A program made the position numbers and the translations under genes. A stretch of DNA of 64,000 nucleotides from Pseudovibrio exalbescens (GTDB lineage: Bacteria > Pseudomonadota > Alphaproteobacteria > Rhizobiales > Stappiaceae): the NCBI RefSeq assembly GCF_028737195.1, contig NZ_JAQZAJ010000007.1, positions 1-64,000 on the forward strand, given 5' to 3'. Position 1 is the first letter of the stretch. Each line of letters opens with the position of its first letter. The notes beneath the pieces were generated by a model that saw nothing but the letters and a program-made list of their open reading frames with translations, did not search any database and was not told where the DNA came from. This document shows positions 16,948-26,306 of the stretch, piece by piece.

Positions 16948-18291
16948 ATGGCCAAAACGAACCCGACAATTCTTCTGGTTGATGACGATGCGGATATGCG
17001 TGAAGCGGTCGCGCAAGGGCTGGAACTCGCCGACTACTCGGTGCTGCAGTTTTCCGAGGGGCGGGAGGCACTAGAGCACATCAATCACGAGTTTCACGGT
17101 GTTCTTGTGAGCGATATTCGCATGCCCGGCATGACTGGCTTTGACCTGATGCGCGCGGCATTCGAGATCGACAGCGCGCTGCCTGTGGTGCTGATTACCG
17201 GGCATGGGGATGTGCCGCTCGCAGTGGAAGCCATGCGCGCTGGTGCCTATGACTTCATGGAGAAGCCGTTTCCGATCTCTGGCTTGACAGCGGTGCTGGA
17301 ACGAGCCGTCGAAAAGCGGCGGCTAACGCTCGAAAACCGTGTTCTGCGTGCGGAACTGGGCGATCTTTCCGGGCTGGAGCAACGCATAGTCGGCAAGTCG
17401 GCAGCAATTGAGCGGCTGCGCAATACGGTGCGGGCGCTTGCAGGCACGGATGCCGATGTTCTCATTCACGGTGAGACGGGGTCCGGGAAGGAAGTGGTTG
17501 CCCGCGCCCTGCATGAGGAAGGCCGCCGAAAGGAGGGGCCGTTTGTGGCGCTTAATTGCGGGGCCTTGCCTGCCGAGATCATTGAATCCGAGTTGTTTGG
17601 CCATGAGCGCGGGGCCTTTACGGGCGCGAGTGGACAGCGCATTGGCAAGCTGGAACATGCCAATGGCGGAACGGTCTTTCTGGATGAAATCGAGTCCATG
17701 CCGCTGGACCTTCAAGTGAAGCTGCTGCGTGTGTTTGAAACCCGGAGCATCGAACGTGTGGGTTCGAACAAGGCCATACCGTTGGACCTGCGGTTTGTGG
17801 CGGCCACGAAGGAGGATCTGGAAGCGGCCAGCAATGAAGGGCGCTTCCGTAAAGACCTGTTTTATCGCCTCAACGTGATTACCATTGCCATTCCTCCATT
17901 GCGTGAGCGCCTAGACGACATTCCGATCCTGTTTCACTATCTGGCTCGCGGCGCGCGGGCGCGCTATCGCCAGGAAGTTCCTGAAATCACGCAGCCGTTC
18001 TTGGCCGAGCTGATGCGCCATGAGTGGCCGGGCAATGTGCGGGAATTGCGAAACGTGGCAGACCGTTTCGTGTTGGGCCTGATGGCGACGACTGGCGATG
18101 CGGGTTCTGCGGCACCAGCAGGTGAGGAAAGCCTGTCTGACCGCGTTGCGGCGTTTGAGCGTGATCAGATTGAGCAGGAATTGCGCCGTAACGAGGGACG
18201 GATAAAGCCTACCTATGAAGCGCTCAAGGTGTCGCGCAAGGCGCTTTATGAAAAGATGAAAAAGTACGACCTGAGCGGCGGACCGGACTGA
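16948..18291 (+). CDS. dctD: Sigma-54-dependent response regulator
   Basis: This 447-residue NtrC-family activator has a receiver domain (1-115) with the phosphorylation site Asp56 in LVSDIRMPG, an AAA+ domain (about 148-385) with Walker A GETGSGKE (175-182) and the sigma-54 contact loop GAFTGA (222-227), and a C-terminal Fis-type helix-turn-helix (about 405-440). It forms a pair with DctB. Its presumed target is the sigma-54 promoter just upstream of dctP, where two dyads that could bind DctD are visible. Confidence 0.93.
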   Translation: MAKTNPTILLVDDDADMREAVAQGLELADYSVLQFSEGREALEHINHEFHGVLVSDIRMPGMTGFDLMRAAFEIDSALPVVLITGHGDVPLAVEAMRAGAYDFMEKPFPISGLTAVLERAVEKRRLTLENRVLRAELGDLSGLEQRIVGKSAAIERLRNTVRALAGTDADVLIHGETGSGKEVVARALHEEGRRKEGPFVALNCGALPAEIIESELFGHERGAFTGASGQRIGKLEHANGGTVFLDEIESMPLDLQVKLLRVFETRSIERVGSNKAIPLDLRFVAATKEDLEAASNEGRFRKDLFYRLNVITIAIPPLRERLDDIPILFHYLARGARARYRQEVPEITQPFLAELMRHEWPGNVRELRNVADRFVLGLMATTGDAGSAAPAGEESLSDRVAAFERDQIEQELRRNEGRIKPTYEALKVSRKALYEKMKKYDLSGGPD

Positions 18292-18314
18292 GCAGCGGCA
18301 GCGCGCCGCTTGTG

Positions 18315-18334
18315 ATGTGTCGAAAACGTTACAT
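18315..18334. promoter_or_regulatory. Candidate DctD binding site 1 (dyad)
   Basis: ATGTGTCGAAAACGTTACAT has matching ends (ATGT..CG / CG..ACAT). The reverse complement closely resembles the second site at 18346. It lies about 95 bases upstream of the -24 element. Confidence 0.5.
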
Positions 18335-18345
18335 GGAACCCAAGC

Positions 18346-18363
18346 ATGTTACGAACTCGACCC
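18346..18363. promoter_or_regulatory. Candidate DctD binding site 2
   Basis: ATGTTACGAACTCGACCC matches the reverse complement of site 1 at most positions. It is spaced about three helical turns from it, as expected for tandem enhancer sites of an NtrC-type activator. Confidence 0.45.
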
Positions 18364-18426
18364 AAAAGTAATTTGTATCTTCTCCAATTCCAATGAAATC
18401 CTGCGGATTTGTGAAACTGCGTAGTC

Positions 18427-18441
18427 TGGCACAGTGCTTGC
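18427..18441 (+). promoter_or_regulatory. Sigma-54 promoter of dctPQM
   Basis: TGGCAC-N5-TTGC matches the -24/-12 consensus, with GG and GC ten bases apart. It precedes the dctP start by about 50 bases and directly follows dctD, a sigma-54 activator gene. Confidence 0.88.
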
Positions 18442-18489
18442 GTAGTAACGCTTATGATGGCCGGGAAGCCATTCATTAGGGAGGATATC

Positions 18490-19494
18490 ATGAAGAAATT
18501 GTATTTGGCCGCCGCCGCTGCCTCACTGTTCCTGTCCGCGCCAGCCTTTGCGTCTGCAGGGTGTGATGACGGCGAAGTCGTGATCAAGTTCAGCCACGTT
18601 GTGGCAGCGCAGGGGCACCCAAAGGGAGAGATGGCTGCCGCTCTGGCGGACCGCATCAACACTGAAATGGATGGCAAGGCCTGTATGCAGGTGTTCCCAT
18701 CCTCTCAGCTGTTTGATGATGACAAGGTGATGGAAGCGCTGCTTTTGGGGGATGTGCAGATTGCTGCCCCGTCGCTTTCCAAGTTTGAAGCCTACACACT
18801 CAAGTACCGTGTTTTCGACCTGCCGTTCTTGTTCTCCGACATGGATGCCGTGACCCGTTTCACTAAGGGCGAAAAGGGGCAGGAGCTGCTGGGTGCCATG
18901 TCTGACGTGGGCTTCGTGGGGCTTGGCTATATTTTCAACGGTCTGAAGCACTTTTCTGCCAACAGACCGCTGCTGGAGCCATCAGACGCTGATGGGCTGA
19001 AGTTCCGTGTTCAGACTTCTGATGTGGCGGTCGCCATGATTGAAGCGATGAATGCCAATGCTCAAAAACTGGCGTTCAAAGAGGTTTACGGCGCGCTTCA
19101 AACCGGTGTCGTAGACGGTCAGGAGAACACCTGGTCCAATATCTATACCCAGAAGTTCTTCGAGGTTCAGGACGGCATCACGGAGACTAACCACCAGCTT
19201 CTGACCTATCTTGCGCTGACCTCTCAGGAGTGGCTGGACAGCCTTGACCCTGATGTGCGCGATCAGTTCCTCGCGATCTTCACCGAGGTGACGGATGAGT
19301 ACAACAGCCGTGCGACCCAGATCAACGAAGAGAACAAGCAGAACATCATTAGTGCTGGCACGGAAGTGCGTCAGCTGACACCGGAGCAACGTCAGGCGTG
19401 GGTTGATGTCATGACACCGGTTTGGGCCAAGTTCGCGGATGACATCGGTCAGGATGTAATCGATGCGGCGGTCGCCTCAAACGCTTCCAACTAA
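18490..19494 (+). CDS. dctP: TRAP transporter substrate-binding protein DctP
   Basis: This 334-residue periplasmic receptor for C4-dicarboxylates has a signal peptide (about 1-20, with cleavage near AFA|SA). The mature protein shows the DctP pattern: FSHVVAAQGHPKGEMA near residue 37, the arginine region RVQTSDVAVAMIEAM near 176, and GVDGQENTWSNIY-like GVVDGQENTW near 215. A GGGAGGA Shine-Dalgarno precedes the ATG at 18490. It is the first gene of dctPQM behind the sigma-54 promoter. Confidence 0.93.
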   Translation: MKKLYLAAAAASLFLSAPAFASAGCDDGEVVIKFSHVVAAQGHPKGEMAAALADRINTEMDGKACMQVFPSSQLFDDDKVMEALLLGDVQIAAPSLSKFEAYTLKYRVFDLPFLFSDMDAVTRFTKGEKGQELLGAMSDVGFVGLGYIFNGLKHFSANRPLLEPSDADGLKFRVQTSDVAVAMIEAMNANAQKLAFKEVYGALQTGVVDGQENTWSNIYTQKFFEVQDGITETNHQLLTYLALTSQEWLDSLDPDVRDQFLAIFTEVTDEYNSRATQINEENKQNIISAGTEVRQLTPEQRQAWVDVMTPVWAKFADDIGQDVIDAAVASNASN

Positions 19495-19608
19495 TCATGC
19501 TGACTGTCTGCCCTGCGCTGGTGGCGTTGGGCAGACAGGTTGGACCGGGAAACATCCGTTTTCCTGATGTCATTTTGCATGCCTTTGGGGGGCTGCGCCT
19601 TGTCTCGT

Positions 19609-20232
19609 ATGAAAAACTTCGTCAACTCGCTGGAAGAGAACATCATTGCTCTCATTCTGGCGACCATGACCCTTGTTACCTTCTCTCAGGTGGTCGCCCG
19701 TTATGGCTTTAACTCCGGTTGGGGTGCGGCACTGGAGTTCACCCGTGTTTTGTTTGCCTGGCTGATCCTGTTTGGAATGAGTTATGGCATCAAGATCGGT
19801 GCCCACTTGGGGGTAGATGCCTTCATCCGACTGTTTCCCAAGCCGATTTTCCGCGTGTTCGCGCTCTTGGGGGCTGCGGCTACGGTTCTTTATGCTGCGC
19901 TTTTAATCGATGCCACATGGTTCGGGGTGTTGTTGGGCCTTGAGAACCGCGGCGCCAGCGGTGGCGCACTGCCTTATGTGGCGCGCTTTTATCAGCTTCC
20001 CATCGGCATGGAAGATCTGAAGTGGCCTTTGTGGGTGCAAGAAACCTTTGACGTGCGTGAGCGTGTGCCGCGCTGGATGCCTTACACCATTCTTCCCTTC
20101 GGGCTTGCGCTGCTTGGTTTTCGCGCCTTGCAGATGTTTTGGCTCATCCTGATTGGCAAGAGAGAAGCCATGATCGCGGCGCATGAGGCCGAAGAGTTGG
20201 TGGAAGAAAACAAAGACGTGCTGAAGGATTAA
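19609..20232 (+). CDS. dctQ: TRAP transporter small permease DctQ
   Basis: This is the four-helix small membrane subunit of the TRAP transporter, about 207 residues from the ATG at 19609. The family segments SQVVARYGFNSGWG (about 24-38) and ARVLF-like FTRVLFAWLILFGMSYG are visible. A hydrophilic insert of about 60 residues before the last helix is typical of the dicarboxylate class. In-frame TTG (19600, with GGGGGG upstream) or ATG (19567) starts are alternatives. Six bases separate it from dctM. Confidence 0.85.
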   Translation: MKNFVNSLEENIIALILATMTLVTFSQVVARYGFNSGWGAALEFTRVLFAWLILFGMSYGIKIGAHLGVDAFIRLFPKPIFRVFALLGAAATVLYAALLIDATWFGVLLGLENRGASGGALPYVARFYQLPIGMEDLKWPLWVQETFDVRERVPRWMPYTILPFGLALLGFRALQMFWLILIGKREAMIAAHEAEELVEENKDVLKD

Positions 20233-20237
20233 GGCCC

Positions 20238-21638
20238 ATGGAAACCGCAGTTCTTTTTCTCATGGTTTTCGGCCTGCTCCTGATTGGTGCACCGATTGCC
20301 ATCGCACTGGGACTATCCGCAGTGCTTTACATCGCGCTGTTCTCGCATGACTCCATGAGTTCCGTTGCCGTTCAGCTGTTTACCGCCTCGCAGAACTTCA
20401 CGCTGCTGGCGATCCCGTTCTTCATTCTCGCCTCCAGCTTCATGTCGACGGGCGGGGTGGCACGCCGTATCGTGAACTTCGCCGTTGCAACCGTTGGCTC
20501 CTTCAGAGGGGGGCTTGCCATTGCCGGTGTCTTTGCCTGCATGATTTTTGCGGCGCTCTCTGGTTCGTCGCCCGCAACGGTGGTTGCCATCGGCACCATC
20601 GCCATCGCCGCAATGCGCAAGGCGGGCTACAGCAAGGAGTTCGCTGCCGGGGTGATCGCCAATGCCGGTACGCTCGGCATTCTCATTCCACCCTCGATTG
20701 TTATGGTGGTGTATGCAGCAGCTACCAACGTTTCTGTTGGGCGCATGTTTCTGGCCGGCGTCGTGCCGGGCCTTGTAGCGGGTCTGATGCTGATGGGCGC
20801 GATTTACTTCATCGCCCGCAGGCGCAACTTGCCAGCTCAGCCTTTTCCAAGCCTGCGCGTCCTGTGGTCCACCTTCTCCGAGGCTGCTTTTGGCATGTTC
20901 CTGATCGTGATTATTCTCGGCGGGATTTATGGCGGCATCTTCACGCCCACCGAGGCCGCGGCAGTTGCGGCGGTCTATGCAGCCTTTATCGCGCTGTTTG
21001 TCTATCGGGACATGGGGCCGTTGACGGAGGTGCCATGGCGTCGTCCCGGGGAGAGTTTGGGGGGCAGTGTGCTTCGCAATCTCTGGATGATCGGCAGCCG
21101 CTTTGTGCCAGCGCTGTTCCATCGGGATACCAAAAAGGTGCTTACCGACTCGGCCAAAACAACCGTGATGCTCATGTTCATCATCGTCAACGCGCTCTTG
21201 TTTGCGCACACGCTGACGGCAGAGCGAATCCCTCAGCTTATTACTGATTGGATGATTGATGCTGGCTTCAACTGGTTCACATTCCTGATCGCGGTCAACA
21301 TCATGCTTTTGATCGGCGGTCAGTTCATGGAACCATCCGGCCTTTTGTTAATCGTTGCACCAGTTGTATTTCCTATCGGAATCGAGCTTGGCGTTGATCC
21401 AATTCATCTAGGCATCATCATGGTCGTGAATATGGAGATCGGAATGATCACGCCTCCGATAGGGCTAAATCTGTTTGTCACCTCGGGAATTACGGGCATG
21501 AGTCTGCTGCAAGTGGTTAAAGCCGCAGCGCCATTTGTGCTTGTTCTTCTTGTGTTCCTTATCCTTGTGACGTACGTGCCTTGGCTATCCACGGCTTTAC
21601 CCACAGCATTGATGGGGCCGGAGGTAATAATTCGTTAA
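20238..21638 (+). CDS. dctM: TRAP transporter large permease DctM
   Basis: This 466-residue, about 12-helix permease is the large TRAP subunit that couples sodium flow to dicarboxylate uptake. Motifs include IPFFILASSFMSTGG near residue 59, ALSGSSPATVVAIG near 105, LGILIPPSIVMVVYA near 150, PTEAAAVAAVYA near 240, and the closing ITPPIGLNLFV. A long loop of about 50 residues near 260-310 is typical of C4-dicarboxylate DctM. A terminator lies 90 bases after the stop. Confidence 0.94.
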   Translation: METAVLFLMVFGLLLIGAPIAIALGLSAVLYIALFSHDSMSSVAVQLFTASQNFTLLAIPFFILASSFMSTGGVARRIVNFAVATVGSFRGGLAIAGVFACMIFAALSGSSPATVVAIGTIAIAAMRKAGYSKEFAAGVIANAGTLGILIPPSIVMVVYAAATNVSVGRMFLAGVVPGLVAGLMLMGAIYFIARRRNLPAQPFPSLRVLWSTFSEAAFGMFLIVIILGGIYGGIFTPTEAAAVAAVYAAFIALFVYRDMGPLTEVPWRRPGESLGGSVLRNLWMIGSRFVPALFHRDTKKVLTDSAKTTVMLMFIIVNALLFAHTLTAERIPQLITDWMIDAGFNWFTFLIAVNIMLLIGGQFMEPSGLLLIVAPVVFPIGIELGVDPIHLGIIMVVNMEIGMITPPIGLNLFVTSGITGMSLLQVVKAAAPFVLVLLVFLILVTYVPWLSTALPTALMGPEVIIR

Positions 21639-22065
21639 CCTCACTTTGATTCATCAATTGCGCAGTATGCGTGTGCAATCTGCAATTGTTGAGGTCGACA
21701 ACAGATATAGTTGCTTATTGCAACCAAAAGAAAGGGCCGTTGCGGCCCTTTTTGCTTGGTGACCATAGCGTCAATGTAGTCTACCCAGTTATTGTATATT
21801 TAAAATAACCTAGAGTAAGATATTTTATCCTATCTGGTAGCTTTGTCTCAATTGTACTATCAATAATATTTATGGAATACTTTTATCGAATATTGCATTA
21901 TCGATAATCTAAGCGTGTGCTTTAAACTTGTTTGTGTCATGTCTAAATTCTTGCTGAGTGGTATTTGCAGCCTTAGTGGGTGTTTAAAATATATTTCAAC
22001 TGTGGTAGTTCTCGCTGAATAAAGAAAAAACGGTATTCTCGTAACTATCTACAACAAGGCTTTTC
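21639..22065. other. AT-rich intergenic region between dctM and the LysR gene
   Basis: No gene is seen. It holds a terminator at 21731-21753 and, from about 21780, a markedly AT-rich stretch with a 12-bp perfect palindrome ATTATCGATAAT at 21897-21908. Composition differs clearly from the flanking GC-rich genes. Confidence 0.6.
21731..21753 (+). terminator. Terminator of the dctPQM operon
   Basis: AAAGGGCCG (21731-21739) pairs with CGGCCCTTT (21743-21751) around loop TTG, with more T residues after. Confidence 0.88.
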
Positions 22066-23028
22066 ATGGGTCGGTTACCTCCACTAAACGCTCTGGTTGC
22101 CTTCCGTGCTGTAATGGAAACGGGCAGCCTCGTATCTGCTGCGCAAAAGCTTTCAATTACAGCGAGTGCAGTCAGTCATCGTCTTAAAGCTCTTGAAGAT
22201 CATCTTGGTCTAGAGCTTTTCGTTCGTCGTTCGCGGGCAGTCTTTCCAACTGCAGCGGCCTATCGCTATTTTGCAGAGATATCCGAAGCATTTGACCGCA
22301 TCAGTGCCGCCACACGCACAATTGAAAGCGTGGGCAACAAGGACCTTCTCTCCATTCACGGGCCATCGGGTTTTACAAGCCGCTGGCTGCTAGGGCGTCT
22401 GAAGTCGTTCGCGACCCAGACCCCTGAGATCTCCGTCACCTTGACCAGCACGGAAGTGTCTGGTGTTTCAAACGACGGCAGATTTGATCTTGAGTTTATT
22501 CGCGGCGTTGACGTGCCCAACGGTTTTGAGGGCATTTCCCTCGGAAAAGAAAAGTATCGTCCGCTGATTTCACCTGAGCTGCTGGATACCATTGGCTATC
22601 CGAAAAAACCGGCCGATTTGTTGAAGGTGCCAACGATTTCAAGTCGGTACTGCCCAATCAAATGGCAGGATTGGTATGAGGCGGCAGGGGTGGAAGACCC
22701 TGTGCCCAATGAGGTGATGAGCTTTGAGAGCTCTGCGCTCAGTCTTGATGCAGCCATCGAAGGCTTGGGGATCACGCTGGAATCCAGCTTGCTCAGCGCC
22801 GATGCGGAAGCTGCCGGAAAACTAGTTCCACTGTTTCCTGAGTATCAAAGCGTCTTCTCGAGTTATCGCCTGATCTGGCGTGAGAAACGTGGCGGCGAGC
22901 CCAAGATCCGCCGCTTCGTAGGTTGGCTTGAAGAGCAGCTCAGCGGCCGTGGCGACGGTGGAGAGGCAGTGACGCGTTACAAGGATGGTGCGCGCCAATC
23001 TGCTGACGCCGAGGAAATGGCGAATTAG
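22066..23028 (+). CDS. LysR family transcriptional regulator (GcvA-like)
   Basis: This 320-residue regulator starts directly with the GcvA-type opening PPLNALVAFRAVMETGSLV, followed by the winged helix (to about residue 62, with SITASAVSHRLKALEDHLG), a linker helix, and a type 2 periplasmic-binding-like effector domain (about 93-300). It is monocistronic, with an AT-rich upstream region and a strong terminator behind it. No target can be assigned. Neither neighbour is divergent. Confidence 0.88.
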   Translation: MGRLPPLNALVAFRAVMETGSLVSAAQKLSITASAVSHRLKALEDHLGLELFVRRSRAVFPTAAAYRYFAEISEAFDRISAATRTIESVGNKDLLSIHGPSGFTSRWLLGRLKSFATQTPEISVTLTSTEVSGVSNDGRFDLEFIRGVDVPNGFEGISLGKEKYRPLISPELLDTIGYPKKPADLLKVPTISSRYCPIKWQDWYEAAGVEDPVPNEVMSFESSALSLDAAIEGLGITLESSLLSADAEAAGKLVPLFPEYQSVFSSYRLIWREKRGGEPKIRRFVGWLEEQLSGRGDGGEAVTRYKDGARQSADAEEMAN

Positions 23029-23058
23029 TATTTATACGCAATGACTTCGTTAATATGG

Positions 23059-23094
23059 GCCGCGGTTCAGGATGCTGAGCCGCGGCTTTGTTTT
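23059..23094 (+). terminator. Terminator after the LysR gene
   Basis: GCCGCGGTTCAG pairs with CTGAGCCGCGGC (one G-T pair) around GATG, followed by TTTGTTTT. Confidence 0.85.
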
Positions 23095-23222
23095 GGGGGT
23101 ATTCATGCCCTCGAAAATACCTTAAAAGCACTCCAGCCTTTACTGTCGCGGCCGCCCCGATCTGGGTTGAAGGCCGCATTTTGATCCGCCTTGTTGGGCG
23201 ACAGCGAACTCCGGTCAGACAA

Positions 23223-24869
23223 ATGAGAACATCTGAACTCCTGATGCCTGCGGGCAATCTGCAGAAGCTGAAAATTGCCATCCTCTATGGTGCCGATGCC
23301 GTGTATCTGGGTACGCCCGACATGTCGTTGCGCACCAAGGCCGAATTCACCTTGGAACAGGTGGTCGAGGGAATTGAGTTTGCGCACCAGCATGGCAAGC
23401 GGGTGTACCTGACGCTCAACCTGTTTTCGCACAACAAGGACATTCCCAAGCTTGACGAGTACGCCGAAACCATTCGCGACATCAATCCTGATGGTTTGAT
23501 CATCGCTGATCCGGGCGTGTTCCAGTACATGCGCAAGAAATTGCCCAATGTCCCGCTGCACATTTCCACCCAGGCGAATGTATGTTCCTGGCTTTCCGTT
23601 GATTTTTGGAAGGAACAGGGCGCGGATCTGGTGGTGCTGGCGCGTGAGGTGTCGTTCCCCGAGCTGGAGGAAATCCGCGAAAAGTGCCCGGATATTCGCT
23701 TGGAAGCTTTTGTGCATGGGGCCATGTGCATGACCTATTCTGGGCGTTGCCTGCTCTCCAACTTCATGGCGGAGCGCGGCGCGAACCAGGGGAACTGTGC
23801 CAACTCGTGCCGCTGGAACTACAAGGTGCGCATGCGCATGAAGGATGGCACCATCGACGAGCTGGAGCTGAATGAAGACAACATCGGCATGTTCGAATTT
23901 CTGCTGGAAGAAGGGTGTCGGCCGGGCGAGTTGATGCCCATCATGGAAGACGGGCGCGGGTCTTACATCCTGAATTCCAAGGATCTTTGCCTGATGCCGA
24001 AGCTCAATGACTTTCTGCGGATCGGCGTTGACTCCCTGAAAGTGGAGGGCCGCAACAAGTCCATGTATTACGTGGCCGTGGTCACGCGTGCTTATCGGCA
24101 AGCGATTGATGACTACTATGCGGATCCGGAGAACTGGCGCCCGCAAAAGTACATGGACGAGATGTATTCCGTTGCCAACCGGGGATACACCACTGCGTTC
24201 CATGATGGGCGCCTCAACAACTACGCCCACAATTATGAAGATACCCATTCAATCGGTGAGTGGGAATTCGCAGGCCTGATTGAAGATGTCACGGATGATG
24301 CCTTCTACATGAAGGTGAAAAACAAGATCACTGCAGGCGAAGTGCTTGAGTTCCTTGAGCCAATGTCTGAGGACAGCATTCTGCTGCGTATCTACGAGTT
24401 TGAAAACTCCAAGGATGGCGCAGTAACCAGCGAAGTTCACGCAGGCAAGCAGCCTGTCATCCGCATTCCTTTCTCCCTGTTTGACAAGGAAGAGGTTTCG
24501 ACCTTCAAGGAGCGTTTCCCGGTCAACACTGTGGTGCGCAAGGAAAAGCCACTGACACCAGAACAGTGGAGCCGCTTGAAGCTGGACCGTACGGCTGAGC
24601 GCATTGAGGCGCGCGGTGAGGCGACTGAAGCCCAGCAGGGAAAGTATGAGAGCCTTAGGGACCAGCTGATTGATGCTATTGCCGATGGCAATCAGGACCG
24701 GACGCCAAAGTCTCCTCGTCTTGGGATTGATGGGTGCTGTGGCAGAGGCTGCAACGGCTGCATGATCTTTTGGGAAGACCCGAAGTTTGAGAAAGCGCGG
24801 GAGATTTTGAAGACCAAGAAACAGGGCGTTATGCTGGAGCGGAATGCGCTGAAGCATGAGGTGAGCTAA
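23223..24869 (+). CDS. Peptidase U32 family protein (TrhP/YegQ-like tRNA hydroxylation)
   Basis: This 548-residue protein of the U32 collagenase-like family is related to E. coli YegQ (TrhP), needed for prephenate-dependent hydroxylation of wobble uridine in tRNA. It has the N-terminal ELLMPAGNLQKLKIAILYGADA motif (in parts) and the iron-sulphur cysteine cluster region with MCMTYSGRCLLSNF and GNCANSCRW (about 175-205). The C-terminus has a further cysteine-rich motif, DGCCGRGCNGCMIFW (about 500-515), that YegQ proteins of about 450 residues do not require. I placed the start at 23223. The frame is open to 23088 but without similarity. True protease activity is unlikely. Confidence 0.82.
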   Translation: MRTSELLMPAGNLQKLKIAILYGADAVYLGTPDMSLRTKAEFTLEQVVEGIEFAHQHGKRVYLTLNLFSHNKDIPKLDEYAETIRDINPDGLIIADPGVFQYMRKKLPNVPLHISTQANVCSWLSVDFWKEQGADLVVLAREVSFPELEEIREKCPDIRLEAFVHGAMCMTYSGRCLLSNFMAERGANQGNCANSCRWNYKVRMRMKDGTIDELELNEDNIGMFEFLLEEGCRPGELMPIMEDGRGSYILNSKDLCLMPKLNDFLRIGVDSLKVEGRNKSMYYVAVVTRAYRQAIDDYYADPENWRPQKYMDEMYSVANRGYTTAFHDGRLNNYAHNYEDTHSIGEWEFAGLIEDVTDDAFYMKVKNKITAGEVLEFLEPMSEDSILLRIYEFENSKDGAVTSEVHAGKQPVIRIPFSLFDKEEVSTFKERFPVNTVVRKEKPLTPEQWSRLKLDRTAERIEARGEATEAQQGKYESLRDQLIDAIADGNQDRTPKSPRLGIDGCCGRGCNGCMIFWEDPKFEKAREILKTKKQGVMLERNALKHEVS

Positions 24870-24898
24870 ATACCCATTACAATTGGGTTTTCATGGAG

Positions 24899-24928
24899 GG
24901 CAGGTGCAACATGCATCTGCCTTTTTTG
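24899..24928 (+). terminator. Terminator after the U32 gene
   Basis: GGCAGGTGCA pairs with TGCATCTGCC around ACA, with a run of six T. Confidence 0.85.
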
Positions 24929-25112
24929 TTGTGCTTGCTGCAACTATTGCGGCCAGATCGCTATTGGTATTGCAGTGTTTGGCATGAGTTCATGAGAAAA
25001 TTGCAGCATTCCAATATCGCAATTGGGCTTGTGAGTATGCGCCAAATAGTTGCACATTAGGATTCTTCCAGATTGAGATAATTCAAACACTAATTCCCGG
25101 GGAGCTGCACCC

Positions 25113-26288
25113 ATGCCGATTGTTAATCGACTTGCCGAGTTACACGATGAAATCACCGCTTGGCGTCGGGATTTTCACGAGAATCCGGAGATCCTGTATG
25201 AGACGCACCGCACCGCGGCGCGCGTTGCCGAGTTGCTGGAAAGCTTTGGCGTCGATGACATTACAACCGGAATTGGGCAGACCGGCGTAGTGGGTGTAAT
25301 CAAGGGCAAGAATGGTGGTGCAGGCAAGACCATCGGGCTTCGCGCCGACATGGACGCGCTGCCGCTGACCGAGACATCCGGCAAGCCATGGGCCTCCAAG
25401 CACCCCGGAAAAATGCATGCGTGTGGTCATGACGGCCACACAGCCATGTTGCTTGGCACTGCGAAATACCTCGCTGAAACCAGAAATTTCGACGGAACGG
25501 TTGTTCTCATATTCCAGCCTGCGGAAGAGGGCGGGGCGGGCGCCAAGGCGATGATCAACGATGGCTTGATGACGCGTTGGAACATTGACGAGGTGTATGG
25601 CCTGCACAACATGCCAGGTTTGCCGGTTGGTGAGTTTGCCATTCGGCCGGGGCCGCTCATGGCCGCAACGGATGAATTCCAGATTACAATCAAGGGTTTG
25701 GGTGGCCATGCGGCGCGTCCCTATGAGACCATTGATCCGATCGTTGTGGGCGCGCAGCTGGTAACGGCGCTGCAATCCATCGTCAGCCGCAACACCAACG
25801 CGCTCGAGGCAGCCGTGATTTCCGTGACTGTGTTTGAGGCTGGCTCAGCGTTCAACATTGTGCCGGAGACTGCAAAGCTGCGCGGTACGGTGCGGACCCT
25901 GAGCAACGATGTGCGTGAGATGATCGAAACCCGGATGAAAGCGATGGTGGAGAGCGTTTGCGCAGCACATGGGGCAACCGCAGATATCCTCTACGACAAG
26001 GGCTACCCGGTTACCAACAATCACGCGGATCAAACTGATTTTGCCGTTCAGGTAGCGCGGGAAGTTACCGGTAGTGCGGATAAGGTGAATAGCGAAGTTA
26101 ACCCGACCATGGGCGGTGAAGATTTCTCCTTCATGTTGGAAGAGCGCCCGGGGGCATTTATTTTTGCGGGCAACGGTGACACGGCAAAGGTGCACAACCC
26201 TGCCTATGACTTTAATGATGAGCTTATCCCTTACGGTTGCTCCTACTTTATCAAACTGGTTGAAACGGCGATGCCTACCTCTGGCTAA
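25113..26288 (+). CDS. M20 family amidohydrolase (hippurate hydrolase-like)
   Basis: This 391-residue metallo-amidohydrolase of the M20D subfamily cleaves N-acyl amino acids or similar amides. Metal-binding segments are intact: RADMDALPLTE (about 75), MHACGHDGHTAMLLG (about 103) and FQPAEEGGAGAKAMI (about 137). The dimerisation domain carries GGHAARPYETIDPI, and NPTMGGEDFSFML near residue 330 holds the last metal ligand. CGGGGAG precedes the ATG. It is monocistronic with its own terminator. The actual substrate is unknown. Confidence 0.9.
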   Translation: MPIVNRLAELHDEITAWRRDFHENPEILYETHRTAARVAELLESFGVDDITTGIGQTGVVGVIKGKNGGAGKTIGLRADMDALPLTETSGKPWASKHPGKMHACGHDGHTAMLLGTAKYLAETRNFDGTVVLIFQPAEEGGAGAKAMINDGLMTRWNIDEVYGLHNMPGLPVGEFAIRPGPLMAATDEFQITIKGLGGHAARPYETIDPIVVGAQLVTALQSIVSRNTNALEAAVISVTVFEAGSAFNIVPETAKLRGTVRTLSNDVREMIETRMKAMVESVCAAHGATADILYDKGYPVTNNHADQTDFAVQVAREVTGSADKVNSEVNPTMGGEDFSFMLEERPGAFIFAGNGDTAKVHNPAYDFNDELIPYGCSYFIKLVETAMPTSG

Positions 26289-26306
26289 CCCAAACCGTGG
26301 TGCAGT

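Noticed and set aside
15034-17016. 660-codon minus-strand open frame
   Set aside because: It is antisense to dctB, whose domains are unambiguous. Long antisense frames are expected in GC-rich genes.
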